Assembly (NCBI GenBank): GCA_035444285.1 | Contig: DAOMOK010000010.1 | Span: 1 to 64,000 of the forward strand | DNA from: CAADGU01 sp035444285 | GTDB taxonomy: Bacteria; Chloroflexota; Anaerolineae; Promineifilales; Promineifilaceae | DNA length: 64,000 bases | Direction: 5' to 3' | In this document: positions 42,514-50,124 of the stretch, one piece after another | How positions within the stretch are numbered: the stretch's first letter is position 1 | How the letters are laid out: every line of letters starts with the position of its first letter | Made by a program: the position numbers and the translations under genes | Notes under the pieces: model-generated | Told to the model about the DNA's origin: nothing | Seen by the model: only the letters and a program-made list of their open reading frames with translations | The model's database searches: none

Positions 42514-43659
42514 ATGGCCCGAACATTGAAAGTTGCCACTATCCAGATGGATGCTAACCCTGCGCCGGTTACTGAGCGGCTGGCTCGCGCCGAAAAACTG
42601 GTGACGCAGGCGGCGCAAACCGGGGCGCAGTTGGTGGTCTTGCCGGAACTGTTTAACAGCGGCTACCAGTATGACCCGGCTAACTTTGAACGGGCGGAAC
42701 GGGTCAACGGCCGTACCGCTTCCTGGATGCAAACCATCGCCCACCAACACCATATCCACCTGGCCGGTTCGCTGCTGCTGCTGGACGGGAACGAGGTGTA
42801 TAACGCTCTGCTGCTGGTCGCGCCGGACGGCCGTATCTGGCGCTATGACAAAAATTACCCCTGGGGCTGGGAGCGCGGCTACTTCCGCGACGCCAGCCGC
42901 ACCGTCATCGCCCACACCGATTTGGGCGACTTTGGCCTGCTCATCTGTTGGGACGCCGCCCACCGCGACCTGTGGCGGCAGTACGCCGGGCAGGTGGACA
43001 TGATGCTGATCACCAGTTGCCCGCCGGACGTATCCAACCCCACCTACCTCTTCGCCAACGGCGACCGGGTGTCGGTAGACGAGATGGGGCCGGTGATGGC
43101 GCTGACAAAGGGCGACGGCCGTCGCGTCTTTGGCGACATGGTGAACCAGCAAACGGCCTGGTTGGGTGTGCCGGCAGTGAACAGTGTCGGCTGCGGCGTG
43201 ATCAACACCCACATCCCGCAAGGACTGGGCACGCTGCTCACCATTCTGCCCATCGCCCCGCACCTGACAAAATACCTGCCCCAGGCCGGGCAGATGCGGC
43301 TGGCCTGCGCCATGGTGCAGGGCTGCAAGGTGGTGGATGGACACGGCCGTGTGCTCACCGAACTGGCGCAAAGTGACGGCGAGACATTCACCATTGCCGA
43401 AGTAACGTTAGCAGACAACAAGCCACAGCCGCACGGCCGTCAACCCGCCTCGCCCCTGTCGCCCCTCTCTTACCTGGCCTCCGACTACCTGCTGCCGATA
43501 TTGACCACGCCCGTTTACCGCGCCGGGCTGCGCCAGACCTATGGCCCGCACATGGCCCCGCTCAACCCCGCCGCCCGCCGCTGGCTGGCGCTGCTGGCAG
43601 TGGTAGGCGTGTTGGCCTTTTTGTGGGGCTGGTGGTGGGCACGGCCGTATCGAAAGTAA
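42514..43659 (+). CDS. Carbon-nitrogen hydrolase (nitrilase superfamily) with C-terminal membrane anchor
   Basis: Protein of 381 residues. The nitrilase triad is visible: Glu in VVLPELFNSGYQ, Lys in RYDKNYPWGWE, Cys in LLICWDAAHRD. The core runs to about residue 290. Then comes a proline-rich linker and a transmembrane helix (WLALLAVVGVLAFLWGWWW) with a basic end, which is unusual for the family and suggests a membrane-bound amidase. The substrate is unknown. The start is ATG 42514 with GGAGG eight bases before; ATG 42498 is possible but lacks a ribosome site. Confidence 0.88.
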   Translation: MARTLKVATIQMDANPAPVTERLARAEKLVTQAAQTGAQLVVLPELFNSGYQYDPANFERAERVNGRTASWMQTIAHQHHIHLAGSLLLLDGNEVYNALLLVAPDGRIWRYDKNYPWGWERGYFRDASRTVIAHTDLGDFGLLICWDAAHRDLWRQYAGQVDMMLITSCPPDVSNPTYLFANGDRVSVDEMGPVMALTKGDGRRVFGDMVNQQTAWLGVPAVNSVGCGVINTHIPQGLGTLLTILPIAPHLTKYLPQAGQMRLACAMVQGCKVVDGHGRVLTELAQSDGETFTIAEVTLADNKPQPHGRQPASPLSPLSYLASDYLLPILTTPVYRAGLRQTYGPHMAPLNPAARRWLALLAVVGVLAFLWGWWWARPYRK

Positions 43660-43685
43660 TTGTCTAAAAATTACCCCCCCCCTGC

Positions 43686-43732
43686 GGAGTGGAGGCTTTA
43701 GCCGGTAGCGTTACGGCTAAAGCCTCCACTCC
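43686..43732. terminator. Perfect 19-bp-stem hairpin
   Basis: GGAGTGGAGGCTTTAGCCG and CGGCTAAAGCCTCCACTCC with a nine-base loop, shortly after the nitrilase-family gene. Confidence 0.7.
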
Positions 43733-43791
43733 TGGTAAGTGGTACAATCAGGCTCATGTGGCTTGAAAATCCGCGAAGGATGCGATGGTAA

Positions 43792-43899
43792 CAGGAACCT
43801 ACTCGTGATGAATTGCTGGAAACGTTGAGAATCACCCTGGCGGAAGCGTTAGAGTTCAACTGTGAGGATGCCCGACAAACAGCGGCGGAGTGTTTGTAA
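43792..43899 (+). pseudogene. HicB-like antitoxin fragment
   Basis: Thirty-five codons reading EPTRDELLETLRITLAEALEF and ending AAECL at a TAA. The TRDELLETLR...EALE pattern resembles the C-terminal helix of HicB-type antitoxins. A TAA lies directly before it in frame and no start or toxin partner is present, so it looks like a remnant. Confidence 0.4.
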
Positions 43900-43912
43900 T
43901 AGATAATTGTTA

Positions 43913-44036
43913 GTGTCATTAGTTTTTCGCCATGACTACAGCGGATAAAGAAATGAACGGATTCCTCTCTGGAAATTTATCCGCTTATTTCTCCATCTGT
44001 TGTAGTCTTAAGGGGGTGGCGAAAACTTCGTGACAC
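43913..44036. repeat. 115-bp MITE-like palindromic element, copy 2
   Basis: Ends GTGTCATTAGTTTTTCGCCA and its near complement ending in TGACAC, giving terminal inverted repeats of about 20 bp with mismatches. About 90 percent identical to 5015-5129 over the shared 115 bases. It ends 61 bases before the CHAT operon's first gene. Confidence 0.85.
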
Positions 44037-44097
44037 GAACCAATCTTGGAGATTGAACCAATCTGCACCAACTACTTTTTAGACAGTCACCAACCAC

Positions 44098-44544
44098 ATG
44101 GACGAAGAACCAATTATTACCCAACCTGTATCCGATACCACGAAAAAGCTGCGGGAGAAGTTTTACGAGCAGTACGCCAGCCAGAGTGAGCAGCTAGACG
44201 CGCTGGCACGGCAGTTGATCACCATTGAACTGGCGATCCCCGGCCTGTACGCCACCATATTGAAGTTGACGCAGGGGGATAAAGCCACGGTGGCTGTGGA
44301 TAACTGGCTTTTTGTCACCTTTGGCGGCTGGTTTGTGGCCCTGGCGCTGACCTTGCTGGCCTTGCTTCCGCGGGTGTGGCAGGTAGACCCCACCCTGATC
44401 AAGAGCGACCCGGCGGGCAACAGTCCGGTCTTAAGCCTGGAGGCGTATTTTTACCACAGCGCCCGGCGTAAGTATCGCCTGCTGGCAGCCGCCTGTCTCT
44501 TTTTTGGCGCAGGCACGTTGGGTGCAGTGATGGTTTTGTTTTGA
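44098..44544 (+). CDS. Two-TM protein, first gene of the CHAT operon
   Basis: Not recognised by name. It has 148 residues. The N-terminal 45 residues are soluble and helical (KKLREKFYEQYASQSEQLDALARQL). An amphipathic or weakly hydrophobic stretch (IELAIPGLYATILKL) follows, then two transmembrane segments (LFVTFGGWFVALALTLLALLP near 75 and LAAACLFFGAGTLGAVMVLF at the end) joined by a cytoplasmic or outer loop. A plausible membrane effector or anchor for the CHAT protein encoded downstream (inference). It contains no ACGGCCGT site. Confidence 0.7.
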   Translation: MDEEPIITQPVSDTTKKLREKFYEQYASQSEQLDALARQLITIELAIPGLYATILKLTQGDKATVAVDNWLFVTFGGWFVALALTLLALLPRVWQVDPTLIKSDPAGNSPVLSLEAYFYHSARRKYRLLAAACLFFGAGTLGAVMVLF

Positions 44545-44647
44545 CGGGCGCGGTCAGCAGACCGGCCCAGGCCGAACTGCTGTGGTCGGTCTGTGACCGA
44601 GCCACACCAAGACCGGCCCAACCAGGGCGAAGCGAAGGGTAACGAAG

Positions 44648-44905
44648 ATGGACAAGTTAGAAAAGCGCGTCAAATTGCAGTGCTGGCAGTGCCAGCGGGA
44701 GTACAGTTTGTTGCGTGATGTGGGGCAGGCGATGTTGGAGGTGGAATGCCCGTTCTGTTACGCCAAGGGGGAAGTAGACCTGGCCCCCTGGCGCAGCCCG
44801 GTGGTGAACATCCACAAGGGCGAGGGGGGCGGGCAGCAGGCGTTGGGTGAATTGTTGGATCTGCCGGCTGTGCTGCCCACCACACCACGCCAGACAGAGG
44901 AGTAA
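44648..44905 (+). CDS. Zinc-ribbon protein, second gene of the CHAT operon
   Basis: Protein of 85 residues with two Cys pairs (LQCWQCQREY at about residues 11-15 and VECPFCYAKG near 33-36), a classic zinc ribbon, followed by VDLAPWRSPVVNIHKGEGGG and an unstructured tail. It ends four bases before the CHAT gene start. It could bind nucleic acid or protein and act as a sensor or adaptor. The 103-base gap before it has GC-rich imperfect repeats around GACCGGCCCA. Confidence 0.75.
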   Translation: MDKLEKRVKLQCWQCQREYSLLRDVGQAMLEVECPFCYAKGEVDLAPWRSPVVNIHKGEGGGQQALGELLDLPAVLPTTPRQTEE

Positions 44906-44909
44906 GACC

Positions 44910-47900
44910 ATGCCAGTCGCACTTGCCAGTGAACCTTTTATCATCCGGCCGGAAGCCGATTTTTTGCAAACCCACCCCGGCCTGAAACATCTCAGCAACC
45001 AGTTAGCACATCTGTACGCCAGCCACCGGGAGGTGGTCACGGAGGCGCAGTTGCAGCAGGTGGGTGGGCAGTTGTGGGCGGCGCTGGATGTGGCCGAGGC
45101 GTTTGCCGCCGCCCGGCAGCAGGCCGGCCGCCAGATTTTGCCCATCCTCATTGAGAGCGACGATCCGGTGGTGCAGGCGCTGCCCTGGGAGACGCTGCAC
45201 CATCCCGACCACGGCTTTTTGGGCCAGGTTGATGGCTTTACCCTCAGCCGGTGTGTGCCCGCCCACGCCAGCCGCCAGCCGGATTTGCAGGCGGGGCCGC
45301 TGCGGGTGCTGCTTTTTACCACCCTGCCAGATGACCTGGACGCGGAAAAGGAGCGGCTGGACGTGGAAGAGGAGCAGGCGCAGGTGTTAGAGGCGCTGAC
45401 GCCGTGGATCGCCGAGGGAGTGGTACAGTTGGAGATGCCGGATGATGGGCGATTGACCACCTTGCAGGCTTATTTGCGGGATTTCCAGCCGCACCTGGTG
45501 TTTATGAGCGGGCATGGCCAATATGTGCAGCCTCCCCTGAGCGGGCAGTCTGCCTATGGCATTTTCCTGTTTGAAGACGAGATCGGCGGCAGCCAGCCCG
45601 TGGCCGAAGACAAAGTGGCCGCTGCCTTCTTGGGCAGCCACGTGGAATGTGTGGTCTTGTCTGCCTGTGAGGCGGGCAAGGGCAGTTCGGAAGCGTTGAA
45701 CAACGGGCTGGCCTGGCGGCTGAGCAGCCTGGGTATTCCCCACGTGGTGGGCATGCGCGAATCGGTGCTGGACCGGGCGGGCACGCTCTTTGCCCACGCT
45801 TTTTGTGACGCGGTGGCGCGACAGGAGCCGCTGCCGGTGGCCGTGCAGGCCGGGCGGCAGGCGATTACCACACCATTACAGGGCAGCGACCTGGTAGCCC
45901 GGCACGGCGAACAGGCCAGCGGCCTGGCGGAACTGAGCCTGGGGCAGTGGTGCCTGCCGCTGCTGCTGACGGCACAATACAACCGCCCCTTATTGACCTG
46001 GAACTTCACGCCGCAGCCGCCACCCACCCGGCTGACCAGCCAGACGTTGGACACGGTGACGCTGCCGCCACGCTTTTTGGGGCGGCGCGCCGAACTGCGC
46101 GCCTTGAAAAGCAGGCTGCGGGCGCGCCCAGGGGCGGGCCAATTGCGCCAACTGCTGATCACGGGGCCGGGCGGGCAGGGGAAAACGGCACTGGCGGGGC
46201 GGCTGGCGCAGGATTTACAGCGGCAGGGGTATGAAGTAATTGCCTATGCTGCCCGGCCGGAAAATAGCTGGCGGCTCTTTTTTATGGGCGATTGGCAACT
46301 GCTGCACCCGGCTAACCGGGCCGATTATGCCAGCATGGAACCGCACCTGGAAAACGAGGCGGAGAAGGCGGATCATTTGCTGCGCCTCTGTTTGCGGCAG
46401 AGCGGCGGCAAGGTGGCCTTGTTTTTCGACAACCTGGAAGCGGTGCAGGATGGGCAGACGCAGGCGCTGACGGATGAACGGCTGGCGGCCTGGATGGCGG
46501 CGGCGCAAGGATTGGCGGGGGCGGGTTTGATTTTGCTGCTGACGTCCCGCTGGCGGCTGCCGGGCTGGCCGGAGAGCGACCATTGGCCGCTGGCGCGGGC
46601 CAGTTATGGCGACTTTTTGCGCCTGGCGCAGGAGCATTTGCCGCCGCGCTGGCTGCGGGAGCGGGCGCGGCTGCGGCAGGTGTATGCCACGCTGCACGGC
46701 AATGGGCGCGGCCTGACCTTTTTTGCCGGGGCGATCCAGGGCATGGCCTTTCAGGGCACGGACAGCCAGGCGGAGGAAGCGTTTCTGGCGCGGCTGGCGG
46801 AGGCGGAGACGCGGGTACAGATGGACATGGCCCTGGCGGAAATTGTGGCCCACCTGCCAGAAGGGGCGTTGGCGCTGCTGCACCGCCTGCCCGCCTACCT
46901 GACGCCGGTACCGCGGGAAGGGGTGGTTAAGCTGGGGCTGGATTTGCCGGAGCCAGAGGCGCTGCTGCAACGTTTACTGGCCGTTTCGCTGGTGGAGCAG
47001 ACGGTGGCGCTGGAATGGCAATGTACCGAATACCAACTGCCGCCGCTGGTGGCGGGCTGGCTGGAAAAACAGGGGGCGCCGCCGCCCGACCCGGCGCTGC
47101 TTCGCGTAGCGGCTGAGTACCAGTTGTATTTGTGGCGGGCGGAACGTTTTTTGTTGGGCCAGGCCCTGGCTGCCCACGCCGCCCTGCGCCGAGCGGAGGA
47201 AATTGAGCGCGCCGACCGCTTTGCTTTAGATTGGATTGTAGGGCCGCTGAACCGGCAGGGATTGTATGAGACGTTGTTGAACGAGTGGCTGCCGGCTATC
47301 TGCCACTCCAGCAATCCCTGGATCAAGGCAGAAGCGCTGGGGCAGACGGGCAAACAGCACCACCACCTGGGCAACTATAATCTGGCGCTGCCCCTCTTCC
47401 AACAATCCCTGCAAATCAGCCAGGAAATCGGCGACAAATCCGGCATGGGCACCACCCTCAACAATATGGCTACCACTGCTTATGCGCGCGGCGACTACGA
47501 CACCGCCCTGCGCTACCTGGAACAATCCCTGCAAATCAGCCAGGAAATCGGCGACAAATCCGGCATGGGCACCACCCTCAACAATATGGCTACCACTGCT
47601 TATGCGCGCGGCGACTACGACACCGCCCTGCGCTACCTGGAACAATCCCTGCAAATCAGCCAGGAAATCGGCGACAAATCCGGCATGGGCACCACCCTCA
47701 ACAATATGGCTACCACTGCTTATGCGCGCGGCGACTACGACACCGCCCTGCGCTACCTGGAACAATCCCTGCAAATCAGCCAGGAAATCGGCGACAAATC
47801 CGGCATGGGCACCACCCTCAACAATATGGCTACCACTGCTTATGCGCGCGGCGACTACGACACCGCCCTGCGCTACCTGGAACAATCCCTGCAAATCAGC

Positions 47901-48374
47901 CAGGAAATCGGCGACAAATCCGGCATGGGCACCACCCTCAACAATATGGCTACCACTGCTTATGCGCGCGGCGACTACGACACCGCCCTGCGCTACCTGG
48001 AACAATCGCTGCAAATCAGCCAGGAAATCGGCGACAAAAAAGGTGAGAGCACAACCATAGGCAACATTGCCAATATCTATTTAGCACGTGGAGATCGGGA
48101 AATAGCCTTAAAGTATTTCAAATATGATTTAAGCATCTGCCAAGAAATCGGAGATGTGGCTGGTTTAAGCATCACACTGATCAATATTGGGCACGTTCAC
48201 TGGCAAAATGAGGAACAGAGGGAGGCGTTGAGCGCCTGGATTGCATCACATCAAATCGCCAGCCAGATCAATCTGGCGCAGGCGTTGCAGGCATTGGCGG
48301 AGCTGGCAGGGCAGTTGGGGCTGCCGGGTGGCCTGGCGGGTTGGGCGGCGTTGGCGGAAAAAAGAGGAGATTGA
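44910..48374 (+). CDS. CHAT caspase-like protease - NTPase - TPR repeat protein
   Basis: Protein of 1154 residues in an NLR-like order. CHAT domain (1-350): catalytic His202 in FMSGHGQ and Cys253 in VVLSACEAG, with LPWETLHH before them. NTPase domain: Walker A GPGGQGKT (419-426), Walker B VALFFDNLE with Asp507, and a sensor LILLLTSRW. A winged-helix and helical region leads to TPR repeats from about residue 830. Five TPRs are exact copies of one 40-residue unit (LRYLEQSLQISQEIGDK and so on). The C-terminus has two diverged repeats. AGAGGAG lies seven bases before ATG 44910. Expected mechanism: ligand binding by TPRs, ATP-driven assembly, CHAT proteolysis of a target (inference from NLR/caspase analogues). 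No ACGGCCGT in the gene; codons lean to G endings. Confidence 0.9.
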   Translation: MPVALASEPFIIRPEADFLQTHPGLKHLSNQLAHLYASHREVVTEAQLQQVGGQLWAALDVAEAFAAARQQAGRQILPILIESDDPVVQALPWETLHHPDHGFLGQVDGFTLSRCVPAHASRQPDLQAGPLRVLLFTTLPDDLDAEKERLDVEEEQAQVLEALTPWIAEGVVQLEMPDDGRLTTLQAYLRDFQPHLVFMSGHGQYVQPPLSGQSAYGIFLFEDEIGGSQPVAEDKVAAAFLGSHVECVVLSACEAGKGSSEALNNGLAWRLSSLGIPHVVGMRESVLDRAGTLFAHAFCDAVARQEPLPVAVQAGRQAITTPLQGSDLVARHGEQASGLAELSLGQWCLPLLLTAQYNRPLLTWNFTPQPPPTRLTSQTLDTVTLPPRFLGRRAELRALKSRLRARPGAGQLRQLLITGPGGQGKTALAGRLAQDLQRQGYEVIAYAARPENSWRLFFMGDWQLLHPANRADYASMEPHLENEAEKADHLLRLCLRQSGGKVALFFDNLEAVQDGQTQALTDERLAAWMAAAQGLAGAGLILLLTSRWRLPGWPESDHWPLARASYGDFLRLAQEHLPPRWLRERARLRQVYATLHGNGRGLTFFAGAIQGMAFQGTDSQAEEAFLARLAEAETRVQMDMALAEIVAHLPEGALALLHRLPAYLTPVPREGVVKLGLDLPEPEALLQRLLAVSLVEQTVALEWQCTEYQLPPLVAGWLEKQGAPPPDPALLRVAAEYQLYLWRAERFLLGQALAAHAALRRAEEIERADRFALDWIVGPLNRQGLYETLLNEWLPAICHSSNPWIKAEALGQTGKQHHHLGNYNLALPLFQQSLQISQEIGDKSGMGTTLNNMATTAYARGDYDTALRYLEQSLQISQEIGDKSGMGTTLNNMATTAYARGDYDTALRYLEQSLQISQEIGDKSGMGTTLNNMATTAYARGDYDTALRYLEQSLQISQEIGDKSGMGTTLNNMATTAYARGDYDTALRYLEQSLQISQEIGDKSGMGTTLNNMATTAYARGDYDTALRYLEQSLQISQEIGDKKGESTTIGNIANIYLARGDREIALKYFKYDLSICQEIGDVAGLSITLINIGHVHWQNEEQREALSAWIASHQIASQINLAQALQALAELAGQLGLPGGLAGWAALAEKRGD
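47401..48040. repeat. Five identical 120-bp tandem repeats plus 40-bp partial copy
   Basis: Units 47401-47520, 47521-47640, 47641-47760, 47761-47880 and 47881-48000 are the same at every base. The next 40 bases continue the unit with one C-to-G change before diverging. Each unit encodes one TPR. Identity at third codon positions shows very recent duplication or active homogenisation. An assembler could have mis-set the copy number. Confidence 0.97.
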
Positions 48375-48432
48375 GAGACTGGGAGATTGGGAGACTATGC
48401 AATCTCCCAGTCTCTCAGTCTCCCAATCTCAG
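48375..48432. repeat. GAGACTGGGAGATT hairpin
   Basis: GAGAGACTGGGAGATTGGGAG followed by CTCCCAGTCTCTC and more of the same words, between the CHAT gene and the first FAD oxidoreductase gene. Confidence 0.75.
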
Positions 48433-48444
48433 GTAAAGTACAGT

Positions 48445-50040
48445 ATGAACCACAAATACGACGTAATCATCATTGGTGGGGGGCATAATGGGTTGGTGGC
48501 GGCGGGCTACCTGGCGCGGGCCGGCAAGCGCGTGCTGGTGCTGGAGCGGCGGCATCTGGTGGGCGGGGCCAGCGTGACCGAGGAGATTTTCCCCGGTTTT
48601 AAGTTCTCCGTATTCTCCTACGTGGTTAGCCTGTTCCGGCCGGAAATCATCCGCGACTTAAAGCTGCCGCAGCATGGGCTGACGATATTGCCGCTGGAAA
48701 GTACGCTGACGCCGCTGCCCGACGGCCGTTTCCTTTATCGCGGCAACGACCATTGGGAATCCATGCGCAGTATCGCCCAGTTTAGCCAACGGGATGCCGA
48801 TGTGTATGATGAGTACGGCCGTAACATGTACTTCATGGCCAAAGCGGTCAAATATATCCTGGGCATCATCCCGCCCGACCCCACCAGCTTCAAACCGGGG
48901 GAACTGTTGGGGTTGGCCAACCTGGCCCGCCACTTCCTGGGGCTGGGCGAAGAAAAGCTGTACCTGCTGGCCAAGCTGATGACCATGAGCGCGGCCGACT
49001 TCGTGGCCCAATGGTTTGAATCGGAGCCGCTGCGGGCCACTCTTTCCGCCAGCGGCATCATCGGCACCTTTATGGGGCCGCGTTCGCCCGGCTCCGCCTA
49101 TGTGCTGCTGCACCATTACATGGGCGAGATTGACGGGGCGTACCGCGCCTGGGGCTTCCACAAAGGGGGTACGGGCGGTCTGGCAGAGACATTGGCGCGG
49201 GCGGCCCAATCCTTTGGCGCGGAGATCAAGGTGAATGCCGGCGTGAAAGAGGTGGTGGTCAAAAACGGCCGTGCTACCGGCATCGCCCTGGAAAATGGCG
49301 ATGAATACCAGGCCGATGTGGTCATCTCCAGCCTGGACCCCAAATTGACCTTCCTCAAACTGGTGGACGAAAAGGAATTGCCCGGCGATCTGGTGGCCGG
49401 AATTCGCAAATTCAACATTTACGGCTCGTCGGGCAAGGTGAATCTGGCGCTGGATGGGCTGCCGGATTTGGCGGGCAACCCCATGCAGCAGTTGGGCCAC
49501 GCCAGCCGCCGCCTGATGGCCGGGGCCATTTCCATCAGCCCAAACACTGACTACCTGGAGCGGGCCTTTGACCATGCCAAGTACGGGGAGTTCAGCGCAA
49601 GGCCGTATATTGACGTCATCCTCCCTTCCATGATAGACCCGGACATGGCCCCGCCGGGCAAACACGTCATGTCCTGTTTTGTGCAATACGCGCCGTACAA
49701 TCTGGCGGGCGGCTGGAATGACGCCCAACGGGACGCTTTTGGCGATGCGGTCGTCAACACGCTGGCGGAGTTTTTCCCCAACATTAAAGACCTCATTTTG
49801 CACCGGCAGGTGCTGACGCCGGTAGACATTGAGCGCACCACCGGCTTATCGCAGGGCAACATTTTCCAGGGGGAATTGAGTTTGTCACAGCTACTATTTT
49901 TGCGGCCGGCCGCCGGATATGCCAAATACCGCACCCCCATCAAAGGGTACTGGCAATGCGGCTCCGGCACCCACCCCGGCGGCGGCATCATGGGCGCACC
50001 GGGGCGGCTGGCAGCGTTGGAGGTTTTGAAGGAGACGTAG
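48445..50040 (+). CDS. FAD-dependent oxidoreductase (phytoene desaturase/PYROXD2-like), paralogue 1
   Basis: Protein of 531 residues. The dinucleotide-binding start is DVIIIGGGHNGLVAAGYLARAGKRVLVLE; GASVTEEIFPGF, GGTGGLAETLARAAQSFGAEI, a central VVISSLDPKLTFLKLV, and the C-terminal FAD contact CGSGTHPGGGIMGAPGRLAA follow. It resembles the carotenoid-isomerase/phytoene-desaturase and PYROXD2 superfamily; the substrate is unknown. No carotenoid genes lie near. The next gene is a paralogue. The start is ATG 48445; the frame open upstream is inside the CHAT gene. Confidence 0.88.
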   Translation: MNHKYDVIIIGGGHNGLVAAGYLARAGKRVLVLERRHLVGGASVTEEIFPGFKFSVFSYVVSLFRPEIIRDLKLPQHGLTILPLESTLTPLPDGRFLYRGNDHWESMRSIAQFSQRDADVYDEYGRNMYFMAKAVKYILGIIPPDPTSFKPGELLGLANLARHFLGLGEEKLYLLAKLMTMSAADFVAQWFESEPLRATLSASGIIGTFMGPRSPGSAYVLLHHYMGEIDGAYRAWGFHKGGTGGLAETLARAAQSFGAEIKVNAGVKEVVVKNGRATGIALENGDEYQADVVISSLDPKLTFLKLVDEKELPGDLVAGIRKFNIYGSSGKVNLALDGLPDLAGNPMQQLGHASRRLMAGAISISPNTDYLERAFDHAKYGEFSARPYIDVILPSMIDPDMAPPGKHVMSCFVQYAPYNLAGGWNDAQRDAFGDAVVNTLAEFFPNIKDLILHRQVLTPVDIERTTGLSQGNIFQGELSLSQLLFLRPAAGYAKYRTPIKGYWQCGSGTHPGGGIMGAPGRLAALEVLKET

Positions 50041-50107
50041 CAAGCAGTGAGCAGTTGGCAGTAAGCAGTGGACTGCTCACTGCTTACTGCTCACTGCTCA
50101 CTATTCA
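50041..50107. repeat. GTGAGCAGTTGGCAGTAAGCAGT hairpin
   Basis: Repeated GCAGTGAGCAGT/GCAGTAAGCAGT words followed by the complement CTGCTCACTGCTTACTGC, between the two oxidoreductase paralogues. Confidence 0.8.
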
Positions 50108-50124
50108 CAATCGGCAGGGTTTGG

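Larger units (their letters stand above)
43660..43912. other. Gene-poor spacer with hairpin and decayed fragment
   Basis: Between the hydrolase gene and the CHAT operon. It contains a C run, a perfect hairpin (43686-43732), a TACAAT promoter-like box near 43743, and a decayed HicB-like fragment. Together with the MITE-like element that follows, about 440 bases carry no intact gene. Confidence 0.6.

Noticed and set aside
42385..43371. Long minus-strand open frame continuous with the GH4 gene
   Set aside because: It is antisense to the nitrilase-family gene, whose catalytic motifs are clear. The GH4 start at 42384 has a good ribosome site and a proper NAD-binding N-terminus.
42514..43659. Apolipoprotein N-acyltransferase (Lnt)
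   Set aside because: Lnt has several N-terminal TM helices before the nitrilase domain; here there is only one helix, at the C-terminus.
47226..48014. Minus-strand repetitive open frame in the TPR region
   Set aside because: It exists only because the 120-bp repeat, a multiple of three, keeps all frames open; the TPR frame on the plus strand is the real one.
48658..49803. 381-codon minus-strand open frame
   Set aside because: Antisense to the first FAD oxidoreductase.
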